64,000 nt of DNA, from contig NZ_QNVJ01000047.1 in the NCBI RefSeq assembly GCF_003350345.1, positions 79,722-143,721 of the forward strand. Direction: 5' to 3'. A program made the translations under genes and the position numbers. This DNA comes from Alkalilacustris brevis (GTDB lineage Bacteria; Pseudomonadota; Alphaproteobacteria; Rhodobacterales; Rhodobacteraceae). The notes under the pieces are model-generated. The model saw only the letters and a list, made by a program, of their open reading frames with translations, was not told the DNA's origin and searched no databases. Below are positions 42,916-51,858 of this stretch, piece after piece (positions within the stretch are counted from its first letter, which is position 1; every line of letters starts with the position of its first letter).

Positions 42916-43602
42916 ATGGGATGCAGTGAGTTGAGCGCGACCGGCAAACCAAAGAGCGAGCCGCCAAAACGCATTTCGCGATTGGAGCCCGAAAAGCGCA
43001 AGAAGCTTCTGGTCGAGAAGGCTGTCGAGTTCTTTTCGGAAGAGGGTTTCGAGGCCGGCACGAGAGAGCTGGCAAGACGCCTCGGCGTCAGCCAGCCGCT
43101 CATCTACCGCTATTTCGACAGCAAGGACGATCTTGTCAACGAGGTCTACCGGAAGGTCTATGTCAGCCAGTGGAACGACGCCTGGACGGCCACCATCTGC
43201 GACCGCCAGCTTCCCCTGCGCGCGCGGCTGCTGGATTTCTACGAGTCCTACAGCCAGGCCATCTTCAACCGCCGCTGGATGCGGATCTTCTTTTTCGCCG
43301 GTCTGCGCGGGTTGGATATCAATACACGCTATATCGGGCGTGTGGGCGAACTGATCATCAAGCCCATCTGCGGTGAACTCCGTCACGAGATCGGGCTTTC
43401 ACGCGACATGCCGATCACCGATGCCGAGATGGAACTGGCCTGGATCATGCACGGAACGATGTTTTACCAGGGCATCCGCGAGCATATTTACTGCACGGCA
43501 AGATCGGTTGACTATTCCCTGACCGCCACTTGTGCCGTGGACATGTACCTTACCACCGCGCCGCCAATCGTGCGCGAAATTGTCGAAAAGGCATCGCGCT
43601 GA
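42916..43602 (+). CDS. TetR/AcrR-family transcriptional regulator
   Basis: A 228-aa TetR-type repressor (ATG 42916; TTG 42901 is the upstream limit). The N-terminal HTH reads AVEFFSEEGFEAGTRELARR LGVSQPLIYRYFDSKDDLVN (about residues 35-75), with strong family identity. The C-terminal part is all-helical and binds an unknown ligand. It is probably autoregulated and controls the cyclase gene through the 42817 operator, and the molybdenum hydroxylase and HisD-like transcripts through the two further copies of the same site. Confidence 0.92.
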   Translation: MGCSELSATGKPKSEPPKRISRLEPEKRKKLLVEKAVEFFSEEGFEAGTRELARRLGVSQPLIYRYFDSKDDLVNEVYRKVYVSQWNDAWTATICDRQLPLRARLLDFYESYSQAIFNRRWMRIFFFAGLRGLDINTRYIGRVGELIIKPICGELRHEIGLSRDMPITDAEMELAWIMHGTMFYQGIREHIYCTARSVDYSLTATCAVDMYLTTAPPIVREIVEKASR

Positions 43603-43701
43603 GGGGGGCAGACGCGTGGCGGTTTCCCTCTCAGCGCGGTGCGCAGCACAAGCTCATGGCAACGGTGTGGCCGCCCCCCGGACGCGTGGCGCCAGGGCGT
43701 A

Positions 43702-44550
43702 TCACGTCCCTTGCGGCACAAACTTTGCTGGATGTGCCGGCTGCGTGATCTCCTGCGCGCCGGTCAGGAACCGTTCAACCGAGCAGTTGAAAACATGCGG
43801 GTTGCTTATGTTGGAGACATGCGCCGCGTCGGGGATCAGCTCGAATTGGCCGCGCGGGGTGGCATCGGCCATGTCATGCATGACATCGGGCGGCGCCCCG
43901 GCATCGCGATCGCCCCCCAGGTAGAGAACCGGGATCGTGATGCGGCCCAGGTCTTTCAGGTAGTCGAGCGTTCGCAAGGTGTGGCAACACCTTACATAGC
44001 CGGCAGGATCGGTGCCCAGAATCATCGCTCGCACTTTGGCAAGCTCGTCGGGGTTGGCCTGCCGCCATGCTTCGGTAAACCAGGTCTCGAGTGTGGCGTC
44101 GGCGATCGCCTCGATCCCGCCAGCCTCGACCTTGCGCAGACGGGCCAGGAAATTTTCGCGGAACGCTTCGGGCGCATCGGCGCGCGCATCGGCAACCACC
44201 AGCCGCCGCAGCCGTTCGGGATGCCGCAGGGCGACACCCAGCCCGGTCATGCCGCCCAGGGAAAGCCCCAGGAAATCGGCGCGGGTTACATCATGGGCGT
44301 CCATCACCGCGATGACGTCGGCGACCAGATCATCAAAGCTCCAGTCGCCCGGCGGCGTTGCGCTGCGCCCGTGGCCGCGGGTGTCGTAGCGTAACACCCG
44401 GTAATGCCCGGTCAGCATGTCGATCTGGGGCCGCCACATTCCGGAACTGGCGCCCAGGCTGTTGGACAGCACGATCCAGGGCGCGCCTTCCGGGCCGTCC
44501 ACCCGGGTGAACAATTCGCCCGACGGGCCTGAAATCATCTGCTCCGTCAT
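43702..44550 (-). CDS. Alpha/beta hydrolase, 3-oxoadipate enol-lactonase-like
   Basis: A 282-aa alpha/beta hydrolase with oxyanion-side LSNSLGASSGMWRPQIDML, YDTRGHGRS, nucleophile Ser97 in GLSLGGMTG, Asp214 in LGGDRD and His244 in PDAAHVSNI. The first two blocks are characteristic of PcaD enol-lactonases. It may open a lactone or enol-ester of a ring-cleavage product. The start at 44550 overlaps the LLM gene stop by 4 nt. The ends of this gene and tetR face each other with 99 nt between. Confidence 0.87.
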   Translation of the reverse strand: MTEQMISGPSGELFTRVDGPEGAPWIVLSNSLGASSGMWRPQIDMLTGHYRVLRYDTRGHGRSATPPGDWSFDDLVADVIAVMDAHDVTRADFLGLSLGGMTGLGVALRHPERLRRLVVADARADAPEAFRENFLARLRKVEAGGIEAIADATLETWFTEAWRQANPDELAKVRAMILGTDPAGYVRCCHTLRTLDYLKDLGRITIPVLYLGGDRDAGAPPDVMHDMADATPRGQFELIPDAAHVSNISNPHVFNCSVERFLTGAQEITQPAHPAKFVPQGT

Positions 44551-45650
44551 TGCGCCGCCACCTGCTTGTCGATCGCACTGTTGACCGCCGGCATCACCTT
44601 TTCGGCCGCAAGGATCATCGAGCGGCGGCCGAGATCCCGGTCTGCCCAATCCTTGCCGGCGTAAAGCAGCGTGCCGAAGTCGCCGACCTCTTCACGGAAG
44701 GCAAGGACCTCGTCGCTCACCTTGTCGGGGGTGCCCCAGATCACCAGTCGATCCATGACCATATCAAGGGTCACTTCATCGTCCGGCATGTTCTGGTCGG
44801 GCTTGAACAGGTTCAGGCGGTTGTGCTTGCGCATCTTCGTTAGAAGCTGGTCGTAGTAGAATCTGTAGGGGCTGTCGGGGTCGGTGGAATAGGCGCGCGC
44901 GGTTGCCAGATCATCGGCCACGAAGACCGATTTGGCGACACGCCAGTTGGCCGGCTCGGCCGCCCGTCCAGCCCGTTCGCAGCCCTCGGCATATTTCGGC
45001 CAATGGCTTTTCACCCATTCCGGCATGAGAAAGTTGGCGCTGATCGGGTCCCAGCCGCGCGCGGCGGCCTCGGTCACGCCTTTGGAAAAGGGCGCGACGG
45101 CCGTCACGATGATTGGCGGATGGGGGCGTTGCAGGGGTTTGGGCAGTATTCCCTGGCCGATATCGGTCATCGCCGTGCGCTCGGTGCTGACCTTCCAGAA
45201 CTGGCCTTCAATATTATAGGGCGGCTCACTTTCCCATATCTTCAGCACCATGTTGATGCCTTCAAGGAACATCGCGGCGCGGTCGGCATCAAGATTGCCG
45301 AACACCTCGGCATCCGAGGCCAGCCCGCCCGGGCTGATCCCGAAGTTGAAGCGCCCGTCGAGCATATGGTCGAGCATGGCGACCTGCGCGGCCACGGCAG
45401 CGGGGTGACTGTTGGGCATGTTCACCGTGCCGGTGCCCAGGCGGATATTCTTTGTGGCATTGGCCAGGGACGCGATGAACATCGCGCACGAGGTAATGTT
45501 TTCAGCGGCGTCTGTGACGTGCTCGCCTACATATCCCTCGTTGAAGCCCAACTCGTCCGCAAGCAGGAATGCCTCGCGGTCTTCGGCCAGGCTTTGGCGC
45601 CAGTCCTTGCCCAGCGGATGAATCGGCATTGTGAAGAACCCGATACGCAC
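44547..45650 (-). CDS. LLM-class flavin-dependent monooxygenase
   Basis: A 367-aa luciferase-like (LLM) flavoenzyme. The TIM-barrel signatures include MRIGFFTMPIHPLGKDW, ELGFNEGYVGEHV, LGTGTVNMPNSHPAAVAAQV and GRFNFGISPGG. It needs reduced flavin from a reductase; the reductase gene at 21043 is the only candidate in the window. Such enzymes perform hydroxylation, Baeyer-Villiger or ring-opening reactions. It is co-translated with the PcaD-like hydrolase (ATGA) and divergent from a LysR-type regulator. Confidence 0.9.
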   Translation of the reverse strand: MRIGFFTMPIHPLGKDWRQSLAEDREAFLLADELGFNEGYVGEHVTDAAENITSCAMFIASLANATKNIRLGTGTVNMPNSHPAAVAAQVAMLDHMLDGRFNFGISPGGLASDAEVFGNLDADRAAMFLEGINMVLKIWESEPPYNIEGQFWKVSTERTAMTDIGQGILPKPLQRPHPPIIVTAVAPFSKGVTEAAARGWDPISANFLMPEWVKSHWPKYAEGCERAGRAAEPANWRVAKSVFVADDLATARAYSTDPDSPYRFYYDQLLTKMRKHNRLNLFKPDQNMPDDEVTLDMVMDRLVIWGTPDKVSDEVLAFREEVGDFGTLLYAGKDWADRDLGRRSMILAAEKVMPAVNSAIDKQVAAQ

Positions 45651-45691
45651 GACATTCCCTCCGCTTTATCCAACCTTTCGGATTTGGTGAA

Positions 45692-45713
45692 ATTAACGCT
45701 GGCGACAGTTAAT
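45692..45713. promoter_or_regulatory. Candidate LysR-type operator
   Basis: ATTAAC-N10-GTTAAT is a perfect 6-bp inverted repeat in the 115-nt AT-rich region between the LLM gene and the divergent lysR gene. Spacing and position fit a LysR-type recognition site (T-N11-A core). Confidence 0.6.
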
Positions 45714-45765
45714 GAAAAATTATATTTATTTGACAAACCTATTAGGCTTTCTGATACAGGCGAAT

Positions 45766-46698
45766 ATGCCCAGTTTGCGTCAGCTCCGCTCTGTCGTTGC
45801 CGTTTATGAGGAAGGCGCCTTCACCCGCGCCGCCCAGCGGGAGAATGCGACCCAATCGGGGATTTCGCAGCATGTTTCCGCGATCGAGGGCGAACTTGGC
45901 ACCGCGCTGTTCGAACGCCGCAGCGACGGGGTATTGCCAACCGCTGCGGGTCGACTGTTCTACCGGCACGCGCTGGCTGCGCTCAGGGCAATCGATGTTG
46001 GTGTCGCCGAGGTGCAAACCGCCGCCGGGGGGGTGGCAGGCGATGTGCGCGTCGGGCTCATGCCCACCTTCACGCGCGCTGCGCTGGCCTCCGCGGTCGA
46101 GCGTTTCCTGCATACGCATCCGCTGGTCCGGCTGGAAGTGATCGAAGGCTACAGCGGTGCGCTTTCGGACATGGTGCGCACCGGGGCGCTGGATTTCGCC
46201 ATCGTGCCGGGCGGCGGCGATCTTGCCGGCCTTGCCGCCGCACCGTTGAGCGAGGACAGCGAGATGCTGCTTTCAAACCCCAAGCGCGGCCTGGCGCATC
46301 TTCGTCCCGTATGCCTTGCCGACCTTGGACCGCTCAAGGTTGTCGTGCCTGGCAAGACCAATGTGCGCCGCTCAAAGCTCGAATCCTATTTCGCCACACA
46401 TGGCGTGCAGGTCGCGCGGCTGCTGGAAATGGATTCGATGTTCGGTACGCTGGAGTTGGTCGCCCGGTCCGACTGGGTGACCGTGCTGCCCGGCATCATC
46501 TGTGTGGCCGATGCCGACGGGACGCAGCGCAGGGTCAACCCGCTGGCCAATCCGCCGTTGCGTTCCGAATTCGTGGTGATCGAGCGTGCCCGCCATCCCG
46601 CCAGCCCCGCCGCGCGCGCATTCCTTGAAACTCTGCGCGACGAGATTTTTCAGCTTATGTCGGATTTTTCAGCAAGAACGATGACGCCGGCTGAATAA
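45766..46698 (+). CDS. LysR-family transcriptional regulator
   Basis: A 310-aa LysR-type regulator. The HTH is at about residues 1-60 (LRQLRSVVAVYEEGAFTRAA, SGISQHVSAIEGELGTALFE). A periplasmic-binding-like effector domain follows with GDVRVGLMPTFTRAAL and LDFAIVPGGG. The ATG at 45766 fits the family start; a longer frame from 45712 would add 18 hydrophobic residues and is less likely. It is divergent from the LLM-hydrolase operon, which it probably activates. Confidence 0.92.
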   Translation: MPSLRQLRSVVAVYEEGAFTRAAQRENATQSGISQHVSAIEGELGTALFERRSDGVLPTAAGRLFYRHALAALRAIDVGVAEVQTAAGGVAGDVRVGLMPTFTRAALASAVERFLHTHPLVRLEVIEGYSGALSDMVRTGALDFAIVPGGGDLAGLAAAPLSEDSEMLLSNPKRGLAHLRPVCLADLGPLKVVVPGKTNVRRSKLESYFATHGVQVARLLEMDSMFGTLELVARSDWVTVLPGIICVADADGTQRRVNPLANPPLRSEFVVIERARHPASPAARAFLETLRDEIFQLMSDFSARTMTPAE

Positions 46699-46715
46699 CC
46701 GCGTGGACGCGTCGG

Positions 46716-47043
46716 TCAGAGGGCCTTGAGCACGGATTCCTTGAGGGCCGGTTGCCGGTCCGGCAGGGTGTCGAGATTCTCGAATATTCTGGTCAACGTC
46801 GCCTTGGTGGTTTCAATGTCGCTGGCGGGGATGCCGGCGGTCATTCTTTCGACGTGTTCTACTGCGGCGGGTATGAGCATCTGCATATGCTCGCGGCCCT
46901 TGGGGGTGAGGGTGATCACGACCTCGCGCTTGTTCCTGACCGACCGGCGCCGGGCCAGCAGCCGGCGTTTGTGCAAGGTGGAAACCAGGCGTGAAAGCGT
47001 GGAATTGTCGATCGCCGTCAGATGCGCGATATCACGCAGCCGT
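46716..47043 (-). pseudogene. MarR-family regulator lacking its N-terminus
   Basis: The last 108 or so residues of a MarR protein are clear: LRDIAHLTAIDNSTLSRLVS (recognition helix), LHKRRLLARRRSVRNKREVV (wing) and LTPKGREHMQML. The expected first helix and dimerisation part (about 40-50 residues) are not found in any frame upstream of about 47043. The open frame there continues into sequence unlike MarR. At the same point a coding-like fragment begins on the opposite strand. The gene therefore appears truncated by a rearrangement. A chimeric product with a foreign N-terminus cannot be fully excluded. Confidence 0.65.
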
Positions 47044-47045
47044 AG

Positions 47046-47153
47046 GAGCTGTTCTCGACCCGCGGGGTGGAGGTCGTCGTCGAACTGGAAGAAAGCTGGC
47101 AGGCCAATGGCGGCGAAGTCGTCACCTTCTCGGAAAAGGATCAGGATGAATAA
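47046..47153 (+). pseudogene. C-terminal remnant of an unknown gene
   Basis: After a TAG, 35 codons run in one frame to TAA with strong third-position G/C and a natural-looking composition, including EVVVELEESWQANGGEVVTF. Upstream, the same strand is only the antisense of the marR remnant. This looks like the last 35 codons of a gene whose front part was lost at the junction near 47043. I do not recognise the family. From 47154 to 47429 nothing recognisable follows. Confidence 0.45.
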
Positions 47154-47429
47154 ACGGGGCCGGGGGGCCTTGGCGCTGGTGCGGCGGCCCGGCTTGCCCT
47201 TGATATTTGCCAAGACCACTGCACTGTGAAACGATCCCGCATCTCGGGAGAAATATCGGATCAAACCGGGAAAAAAAATGAGCAAGAAAGTGCAGTCCTT
47301 CATGGCAGTGCGGGGAGTGATGCCGCTGCTTGCCGATGCGCCTCGGGTTGTCTTTTGCGGGGTGGCGTCTGCCTGTCTGCGTGCCCTGACGGCAATGCGT
47401 CGTGATGGCGATGTATCGTGGCCACGGTA

Positions 47430-48299
47430 ATGGCTGTCGCGCTGCATATCGGGGCCCACAAGACGGCCAGCACGCATCTTCAGCACAGTCTGCGCGCTTG
47501 CCGCGCGGCGTTTTCTGCTGCCGGGTTGAATTACCTCGATCCGACCGATCTGCGTGCCGGGGGGTTCCGGCTGGGGTTGATTGCGCAGGGCGGGCCGCGC
47601 AGCGAAGCCGCCGCCCGCCGCTTCGCCGAGGCGGTGGCTGGCGAAAAGCGGGTTCTGCTTTCAGAGGAGAACATCCTCGGCAGTGCGCTGCCTGCGCAGC
47701 CCGCCGAATCCGGGCGGTTGTATCCGGAGGCCCCCGAACGTCTGGCGCGGGTGACAGGGTTGTTGGGTGAGCGGCCGGTGCAGTTGTTCCTCGCGGTGCG
47801 CGACCCTGCCGGGTTTCTGGTTTCCAGCTACGGGCAGCGGTTGGTCAGCGGCGTGATCGAGCCCTTCGACAGCTATCTTGCCGGGTGTGACCCGTCGGCG
47901 CTGCGCTGGGCCGACCTGGCCGGGCGCCTGGCAGGTGTTCCGGGCGTTCAGGGCATCACGATCTGGCGATATGAAGACTGGCCGCAAATCGCGCCCGCCG
48001 TGTTTGCCCGGATGCTGCCGGCGGATCTGGCGCAGAAGGTCCAGTTGACCGAGGGTGTGGTGCATCCGGGGCTGTCGGCGCGGGCGCATGAATGGATCAT
48101 GGAGGAACTTGCGCTGGGCCGGGCCAGTGCCGAAACGCCGCGCACGGCCCGCGCCCGTTTTCCCAAGCGCCCTGGCGAGGCCGGGATCATGCCTTTCGAT
48201 GACGAGGCACGTGCACGGATTGCGCGGGCCTACGCCGACGATCTGTCGGCGCTGCGCGCGATGGCGGGCGTGCATATGCTGGAGCGGTGCGAGGGTTGA
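47430..48299 (+). CDS. Sulfotransferase-like P-loop protein
   Basis: A 289-aa protein with the sulfotransferase-type 5' phosphosulfate loop LHIGAHKTASTHLQHSLR and the 3' phosphate motif AVRDPAGFLVSSYGQRLV (Arg and Ser). It probably transfers sulfate from PAPS to a surface glycan or small molecule; roseobacters carry several such unassigned genes. The start ATG 47430 fits the first beta strand; GTG 47418 is possible. It stands alone between the marR scar and secE. Confidence 0.75.
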   Translation: MAVALHIGAHKTASTHLQHSLRACRAAFSAAGLNYLDPTDLRAGGFRLGLIAQGGPRSEAAARRFAEAVAGEKRVLLSEENILGSALPAQPAESGRLYPEAPERLARVTGLLGERPVQLFLAVRDPAGFLVSSYGQRLVSGVIEPFDSYLAGCDPSALRWADLAGRLAGVPGVQGITIWRYEDWPQIAPAVFARMLPADLAQKVQLTEGVVHPGLSARAHEWIMEELALGRASAETPRTARARFPKRPGEAGIMPFDDEARARIARAYADDLSALRAMAGVHMLERCEG

Positions 48300-48355
48300 A
48301 AACCCCAGCACAAGAGGGTATCTGACCCGCAGGTTTCCCCGGACAGGTGCGCCAG

Positions 48356-48553
48356 ATGGCAAAAACGAACCCCCTCCAGTTCATGCAGCAGGTGCGCGCC
48401 GAAACGGCCAAGGTCACATGGCCCAATCGGCGTGAGGTGCTGCTGACGACGGTCATGGTGTTCATCATGGCCTCGCTCACTGCGGTTTTCTTCTTTTTCG
48501 TCGACTGGCTGATCCGCACGGGGCTGTCTGCGGTGCTTACGCTGTTCGGATAA
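48356..48553 (+). CDS. secE: Preprotein translocase subunit SecE
   Basis: A 65-aa short-form SecE with one membrane segment (about residues 30-55) and the conserved amphipathic N-part FMQQVRAETAKVTWPNRREV. It clamps SecY in the protein-export channel. The start is the ATG at 48356, which fits the family length; a GTG nine bases upstream is not needed. It lies ahead of nusG, as in most bacteria. Confidence 0.95.
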   Translation: MAKTNPLQFMQQVRAETAKVTWPNRREVLLTTVMVFIMASLTAVFFFFVDWLIRTGLSAVLTLFG

Positions 48554-48748
48554 GTGCGGCGCAGTGGGTTGTTGAGGCTTACGGCCTTGAACTGCGATGA
48601 TTTTGGCGTTAGTTCCGCCAGACAATCCGGCCAGCGGCGTGCATCGATTCGGAATGCGCGCTGTTTTTTGTTCGGAATCGTCGGCAGAACTGCCTGAAGT
48701 GAATGAGATTTCCGGCGCTGCCGCCGGTGGATACGAGGTAATGGACGC

Positions 48749-49282
48749 ATGGCGAAGCGCTGGTATTCGGTGAGCGTGCTCTCGAATTTCGAAAAGAAGA
48801 TCGCCGAGCAGATTCGCCAGGCCGCGGCCGATGCGGGGCTGGAGGACGAGATCGAAGAGGTTCTCGTCCCGACCGAGGAAGTGCTCGAGGTGCGGCGCGG
48901 CAAGAAGGTCACGAGCGAGCGGCGCTTCATGCCGGGCTACGTTCTTGTGCGCATGGAGATGTCGGACCGCGCCTATCATCTGATCAGCTCGATCAACCGG
49001 GTGACGGGCTTTCTCGGGCCGCAGGGCAAGCCGATGCCGATGCGCGATGAAGAGGTCAACACCATCATCAACCGTGTCGAGGAAGGGCAGGAGGCACCGC
49101 GCAGCCTGATCCGCTTCGAAGTGGGTGAGCAGGTGCAGGTCACTGACGGGCCGTTCGAGGGCTTTTCCGGCATGGTCGAGGATGTCGATGACGAGCACAG
49201 CCGCCTGAAGGTGATGGTGTCGATTTTCGGCCGGGCGACCCCGGTCGAGCTGGAATTCACGCAGGTGACCAAGGGCACCTGA
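48749..49282 (+). CDS. nusG: Transcription termination/antitermination protein NusG
   Basis: A 177-aa NusG. The NGN domain begins KRWYSVSVLSNFEKKIAEQI and contains FMPGYVLVRMEM. The KOW domain has VGEQVQVTDGPFEGFSGMVE. It binds RNA polymerase, raises processivity and links it to Rho or to ribosomal protein S10. The 195-nt gap after secE shows no clear promoter; a GAGG site precedes the start region. Confidence 0.97.
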   Translation: MAKRWYSVSVLSNFEKKIAEQIRQAAADAGLEDEIEEVLVPTEEVLEVRRGKKVTSERRFMPGYVLVRMEMSDRAYHLISSINRVTGFLGPQGKPMPMRDEEVNTIINRVEEGQEAPRSLIRFEVGEQVQVTDGPFEGFSGMVEDVDDEHSRLKVMVSIFGRATPVELEFTQVTKGT

Positions 49283-49389
49283 CGTGCTGCATGTGGGAGG
49301 TGCCCGGGGCGCGCTTCGGGGCCGGACCACGTAACCGCAAAGCTGCCCGGACGCGTCCGGTGCGGTGGTGAGAAAAAGGAGTAGGCGAG

Positions 49390-49818
49390 ATGGCCAAGAA
49401 GGTTGTTGGGCAGCTCAAGCTGCAAGTCAAGGCGGGGCAGGCCAACCCCTCGCCGCCCGTCGGTCCGGCGCTGGGTCAGCGCGGGATCAACATCATGCAG
49501 TTCTGCAAGGACTTCAATGCCCGCACGCAGGAGCTGGAGCCGGGCGCACCCTGCCCGACCGTGATCACCTATTACCAGGACAAGTCCTTCACCATGGAAA
49601 TCAAGACGCCGCCGGCGTCCTATTTCCTGAAGAAGGCCGCCAAGCTTCAGTCGGGCGGCAAGACGCCGGGCCGCGCGACCGTAGGCACCGTGACCAAGAA
49701 GCAGGTCAAGGAGATCGCCGAAGCCAAGATGAAGGATCTGAACGCTACCGATATCGAGGGCGCGATGCAGATCATTCTCGGGTCGGCGCGCTCGATGGGT
49801 ATCGAGGTGAAGGGGTAA
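49390..49818 (+). CDS. rplK: 50S ribosomal protein L11
   Basis: A 142-aa L11 with the N-terminal [20 protein letters not shown] and the rRNA-binding C-terminal [20 protein letters not shown]. It forms the GTPase-associated centre with 23S rRNA and L10. AAGGAG precedes the ATG. rplA starts 3 nt after its stop. Confidence 0.98.
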   Translation: MAKKVVGQLKLQVKAGQANPSPPVGPALGQRGINIMQFCKDFNARTQELEPGAPCPTVITYYQDKSFTMEIKTPPASYFLKKAAKLQSGGKTPGRATVGTVTKKQVKEIAEAKMKDLNATDIEGAMQIILGSARSMGIEVKG

Positions 49819-49821
49819 GTC

Positions 49822-50520
49822 ATGGCCAAGATCGGAAAACGTACCCGTGCGGCCCGCGCCGCCGTCGCCGACAAGCGCGATATCAGCGTCGAAGAGGCTG
49901 TGAGCCTCATCAAGGCGAATGCCACTGCCAAGTTTGATGAAACCGTCGAGGTGGCGATGAACCTCGGTGTCGATCCGCGCCACGCCGACCAGATGGTGCG
50001 CGGTGTCGTGACTCTGCCCAACGGCACCGGCAAGACCGTGCGCGTTGCCGTCTTTGCCCGCGGCCCCAAGGCCGATGAAGCAAAAGAGGCCGGTGCGGAC
50101 ATCGTTGGTGCCGAAGACCTGATGGAAACCATCCAGTCGGGCAAGATCGAGTTCGATCGCTGCATCGCGACGCCGGACATGATGCCGCTGGTGGGGCGCC
50201 TGGGCAAGATCCTGGGCCCGCGCAACCTGATGCCGAACCCCAAGGTCGGCACGGTGACGATGGATGTCGCGCAGGCTGTGCAGTCGGCCAAAGGCGGTGA
50301 AGTTCAGTTCAAGGTCGAGAAGGCAGGCGTGATTCACGCAGGCATCGGCAAGGCATCGTTCGACGAGGCCAAGCTGGCCGAGAACCTGCGCGCCTTTGTC
50401 GATGCCGTGGCCAAGGCCAAGCCCGCCGGGGCAAAGGGCGCCTACCTCAAGAAGGTGTCGCTGTCTTCGACCATGGGGCCGGGGGTCAGTGTCGATCTGA
50501 CATCGGCCACGGGCAACTGA
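49822..50520 (+). CDS. rplA: 50S ribosomal protein L1
   Basis: A 232-aa L1 with [40 protein letters not shown] and [11 protein letters not shown]. It binds the L1 stalk of 23S rRNA and in many bacteria represses its own operon through the mRNA. It is co-transcribed with rplK. Confidence 0.98.
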   Translation: MAKIGKRTRAARAAVADKRDISVEEAVSLIKANATAKFDETVEVAMNLGVDPRHADQMVRGVVTLPNGTGKTVRVAVFARGPKADEAKEAGADIVGAEDLMETIQSGKIEFDRCIATPDMMPLVGRLGKILGPRNLMPNPKVGTVTMDVAQAVQSAKGGEVQFKVEKAGVIHAGIGKASFDEAKLAENLRAFVDAVAKAKPAGAKGAYLKKVSLSSTMGPGVSVDLTSATGN

Positions 50521-50526
50521 TGCAGG

Positions 50527-50810
50527 GCCGGGCCTTTCGGCCCGGCTGAACAAGATTTTCCGGCGCTTGCCGGAAGATGGCGGGGCGGCCCGCAAGGTTT
50601 CCGCCCTGTCCTGTCCGAGACGGTGGGTGCCGTGGGTCTGCCACGGCTTAATCTCCTGCCCGAGATGGGGAACGAGACTGATTTGCCGGGGGTGAGCGAC
50701 CTCGGGCGATCCTGGCCTCGGGACCCTGAAGCGGACCCGAATGCCTGCGGGATATCCCACAGGCAAAACAGAGCCGGGAGGCGCAAGCCTCTCAAACTTG
50801 GAGTGAAACT
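50527..50810 (+). promoter_or_regulatory. rplA-rplJ spacer with two hairpins, probable L10 leader
   Basis: Just after the rplA stop, GCCGGGCC TTTC GGCCCGGC (50527-50546) and TTCCGGC GCTT GCCGGAA (50558-50575) form two perfect hairpins. The following 235 nt before rplJ contain more G/C-rich pairing potential and no gene. In most bacteria this position carries the L10(L12)4-binding leader that represses rplJL; a kink-turn match was not established by eye. Confidence 0.5.
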
Positions 50811-51326
50811 GTGGATAGAGCCCAGAAAGAGAAAGTGGTCGAGGAACTCGGCCAGATCTTCGAAAGCTCTGGCGTGGTCGTCGTAGCTCATTACGAAGGC
50901 CTCACGGTTGCCGAGATGCAGGTCCTGCGCGCGAAAATGCGTGCTGCGGGCGGGGCTGTGCGTGTGGCCAAGAACAGGCTCGCCAAGATCGCCCTTGAGG
51001 GGAAGCCCTGCGAAAGCATCGGCAACCTTCTTTCGGGCATGACCGTGCTCGCCTATTCCGAAGATCCCGTCGCCGCGGCGAAGGTGGTCGAGGACTTCGC
51101 CAAGGACAACAAGAAGCTTGTGATCCTTGGTGGTGCTATGGGCAGCTCGGCGCTGGACCGCAAAGGTGTCGAGGCTGTGGCCAAGATGCCGTCGCGCGAA
51201 GAGCTCATCTCTTCGATCGCGGCGTGCATCGGTGCTCCGGCGTCGAACCTGGCCGGGGCCATTGGCGCACCTGCTTCGAACATTGCCGGTATCCTCTCGA
51301 CCATCGAGGACCGGCAGGCCGCCTGA
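50811..51326 (+). CDS. rplJ: 50S ribosomal protein L10
   Basis: A 171-aa L10 that begins with GTG at 50811 ([20 protein letters not shown]), followed by [19 protein letters not shown] and [13 protein letters not shown]. The C-terminal helix that carries L7/L12 dimers is preceded by a tandem [20 protein letters not shown] duplication, usual for alphaproteobacteria. It anchors the L12 stalk. TTGGAG lies upstream of the start. Confidence 0.97.
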   Translation: MDRAQKEKVVEELGQIFESSGVVVVAHYEGLTVAEMQVLRAKMRAAGGAVRVAKNRLAKIALEGKPCESIGNLLSGMTVLAYSEDPVAAAKVVEDFAKDNKKLVILGGAMGSSALDRKGVEAVAKMPSREELISSIAACIGAPASNLAGAIGAPASNIAGILSTIEDRQAA

Positions 51327-51395
51327 GCAACGTGAGACTTTCGCAGGCTGCATGACCCTGCGTCGGGAAACACCTGAAAGAACGGAAACTGTAAA

Positions 51396-51776
51396 ATGGC
51401 TGATCTGAAAAAACTTGCCGAAGAGATCGTGAACCTCACGCTGCTCGAGGCCCAGGAACTGAAAACCATCCTCAAGGATGAATACGGCATCGAGCCCGCC
51501 GCTGGCGGCGCCGTGATGATGGCTGGTCCTGCTGCTGGTGGCGAAGCTGCCGCTGCCGAGGAGCAGACCGAGTTCGACGTCATCCTCGTCGATGCGGGCG
51601 ACAAGAAGATCAACGTGATCAAGGAAGTTCGCGCGATCACCGGTCTGGGCCTGAAAGAGGCCAAGGACCTGGTCGAAGCTGGCGGCAAGGCCGTGAAGGA
51701 AGCGGCTTCGAAGGACGAAGCCGAAGAGATCAAGAAGAAGCTCGAAGAGGCTGGCGCCAAGGTCGAGCTGAAGTAA
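51396..51776 (+). CDS. rplL: 50S ribosomal protein L7/L12
   Basis: A 126-aa L7/L12. The N-terminal dimerisation part has [20 protein letters not shown]. It is followed by an Ala/Gly hinge and the C-terminal factor-binding domain ([36 protein letters not shown]). It recruits translational GTPases. It is 69 nt after rplJ. Confidence 0.98.
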   Translation: MADLKKLAEEIVNLTLLEAQELKTILKDEYGIEPAAGGAVMMAGPAAGGEAAAAEEQTEFDVILVDAGDKKINVIKEVRAITGLGLKEAKDLVEAGGKAVKEAASKDEAEEIKKKLEEAGAKVELK

Positions 51777-51812
51777 TCGGTCGGGCGCGTGACGCGCGCC
51801 GATACGCATTGA

Positions 51813-51858
51813 ACAGGCTGGGTCCGGAGTAATTTCCGGGCCCGGCCAAGCCTGTTTT
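51813..51858 (+). terminator. Attenuator-like hairpin between rplL and rpoB
   Basis: ACAGGCT (51813-51819) pairs with AGCCTGT (51849-51855). An inner GGG-t-CCGGA/TCCGG-g-CCC stem extends it, and TTTTC follows. A smaller GGCGCG/CGCGCC stem stands right after the rplL stop. In enterobacteria a partial terminator at the same place lowers rpoBC expression relative to the ribosomal genes. The rest of the 260-nt gap holds no gene. Confidence 0.6.

Noticed and set aside
43603..43701. GGGGGGC/GCCCCCC inverted repeat between tetR and the PcaD-like gene as a terminator
   Set aside because: The arms are about 60-70 nt apart with no T tract, so a stable terminator is not supported.
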